Shown: positions 63,200 through 64,000 of the stretch, piece after piece | Layout: every line of letters begins with the position of its first letter | Numbering within the stretch: position 1 is the stretch's first letter | DNA from: Marchantia polymorpha subsp. ruderalis | Taxonomy: Eukaryota > Streptophyta > Marchantiopsida > Marchantiales > Marchantiaceae | Assembly: GCA_037833965.1 (NCBI GenBank) | Contig: AP031358.1 | Span: 21,522,001 to 21,586,000, forward strand | Direction: 5' to 3' | Length of the DNA stretch: 64,000 nucleotides | The notes under the pieces: generated by a model | What the model was told of the DNA's origin: nothing | Database searches by the model: none | Seen by the model: only the letters and a program-made list of their open reading frames with translations | Translations under genes and position numbers: made by a program

Positions 63200-64000
63200 T
63201 CACAGAGACAGTTCGTTCTCGCGGAGCGCCGGAACCATGCGCTGCCATGGCATCCATCCAGATATAGGAATGAACAACTTCTCGTAACGATAGGATGAGC
63301 ATGTTATGCTCGCCATCGATAGATCTTCTAGCTTGTAACCAATCAAAGTCGGGGGTTCATACATATAAGCGTAGTAGCCAGCTTGTTGCACCATCTTCGC
63401 GTAAACGTCAGCTTCAGTTCTGCACTTCGAGGAAACGAGTCTGCTGCGTTCAGCATATACATGACAGTTTTCCAGCGAGAAAACCCAGATTTTGGACTCC
63501 GGAAGCCGGAAGAATTCGTACATTGGCGCTGGTAGAGATTTCTCGTCGGACGCTTCGACGATTATGGCTGTTTCTAGCCCACCAAACCTGAAGAGTTCGA
63601 TTGGCATTTGATTCGGTTTCACGTTCAGCGTGTTCCACAAAGCATCCCGGCCCTGGTCGTTCGAGATGATATGGCCACGGCCGATTGTGTATTGCGATCC
63701 CTCGGACAAGGAGGGCAGGTCCTGCAGCTTGCCGCAACAGGGAATGAGGCCGGAGATCTTCATCATTCTGGCCGACTGAAGGACTACGCCCGTGAGCTCA
63801 TTCCAGAAGATTTTGAAAATCGGTTCGAAGAAACCTTTCTCGTCGATCAGAGCACTCAGGTAGTGATCTCCTCCGTCGAGTTTCGATTTCGTCCCGATGC
63901 GCAGCGTCAGTGTCTTGTCTTCGATCAAGACATGCATCACCACCAAGGAATTGACGCCGAAAGCAAATCCGCCTGAAGTTGTGCGCTCGATGTCGTCACC
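63200..64000 (-). CDS. Unrecognised protein, C-terminal 266 residues (runs off the right edge)
   Basis: A single uninterrupted minus-strand frame enters from the right edge (first visible residues GDDIERTTSGGFAFG) and ends at a TGA at 63200-63202. It is much longer than other frames nearby and has ordinary globular composition: alternating hydrophobic segments such as LVVMHVLIEDKTLTLRIGTK, three clustered Cys (IPCCGK and SSKCRTE regions), and aromatic stretches such as QQAGYYAYMYEPP. I recognise no family. The start codon lies outside the window, so length and N-terminal targeting are unknown. Confidence 0.6.
   Translation of the reverse strand, partial: GDDIERTTSGGFAFGVNSLVVMHVLIEDKTLTLRIGTKSKLDGGDHYLSALIDEKGFFEPIFKIFWNELTGVVLQSARMMKISGLIPCCGKLQDLPSLSEGSQYTIGRGHIISNDQGRDALWNTLNVKPNQMPIELFRFGGLETAIIVEASDEKSLPAPMYEFFRLPESKIWVFSLENCHVYAERSRLVSSKCRTEADVYAKMVQQAGYYAYMYEPPTLIGYKLEDLSMASITCSSYRYEKLFIPISGWMPWQRMVPALRENELSL

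Noticed and set aside
1..64000. CRISPR arrays, operons, bacterial-type promoters, riboswitches
   Set aside because: No regularly spaced repeats or prokaryotic features; spliced plant genes show this is eukaryotic nuclear DNA.

Overview
This is nuclear DNA from a land plant. It shows spliced protein-coding genes with GT..AG introns, a plastid Rieske protein with a transit-peptide-like leader (TIC55), a plant MEKK1-type MAPKKK, a SEUSS-family co-regulator, and a decayed Ty3/gypsy retrotransposon. Gene islands of mixed to high GC alternate with very AT-rich, gene-empty blocks. A homologue of animal C11orf65/MFI, which I do not know from flowering plants, makes a bryophyte or other early-diverging plant my best guess. 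The species cannot be named from the sequence alone.

Layout. 566-5272 (minus): complete 8-exon MEKK1-type MAPKKK of 853 aa, with a hairpin just past its stop and a GC-rich, pyrimidine-biased upstream region to about 7.3 kb. 7.3-9.95 kb: intergenic, with a degenerate tandem duplication. 9.95-16.9 kb: AT-rich block without recognisable genes. 17.2-18.8 kb: GC-rich promoter region of PIGP. 18814-21424 (plus): 4-exon PIGP, 169 aa. About 21.88-26.18 kb (plus): C11orf65/MFI-like gene, reconstructed from at least eight exons by splice phase and remembered family motifs. 26.2-38 kb: no recognisable gene, with several GC-rich islands and one AT-rich block. 38.2-41.2 kb: SEUSS upstream/5' region. 41226-46649 (plus): 9-exon SEUSS/SLK gene with two polyglutamine tracts. 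48.9-57.6 kb: AT-rich block holding one LTR, a primer-binding site and a heavily mutated gag-pol of a Ty3/gypsy element, plus older LTR-like remnants. 58007-60489 (plus): 3-exon TIC55, 582 aa. 63200 to the right edge (minus): C-terminal 266 codons of an unrecognised gene.

The genes look like unrelated housekeeping and regulatory functions: MAPK signalling, GPI-anchor initiation in the ER, transcriptional co-regulation, and chloroplast inner-envelope Rieske chemistry/chlorophyll catabolism. There is no operon-like logic. The most notable items are the cryptic C11orf65/MFI homologue downstream of PIGP, the paired hairpins at one of its exon ends, the stem-loop behind MEKK1, and the deamination-like decay of the retroelement.
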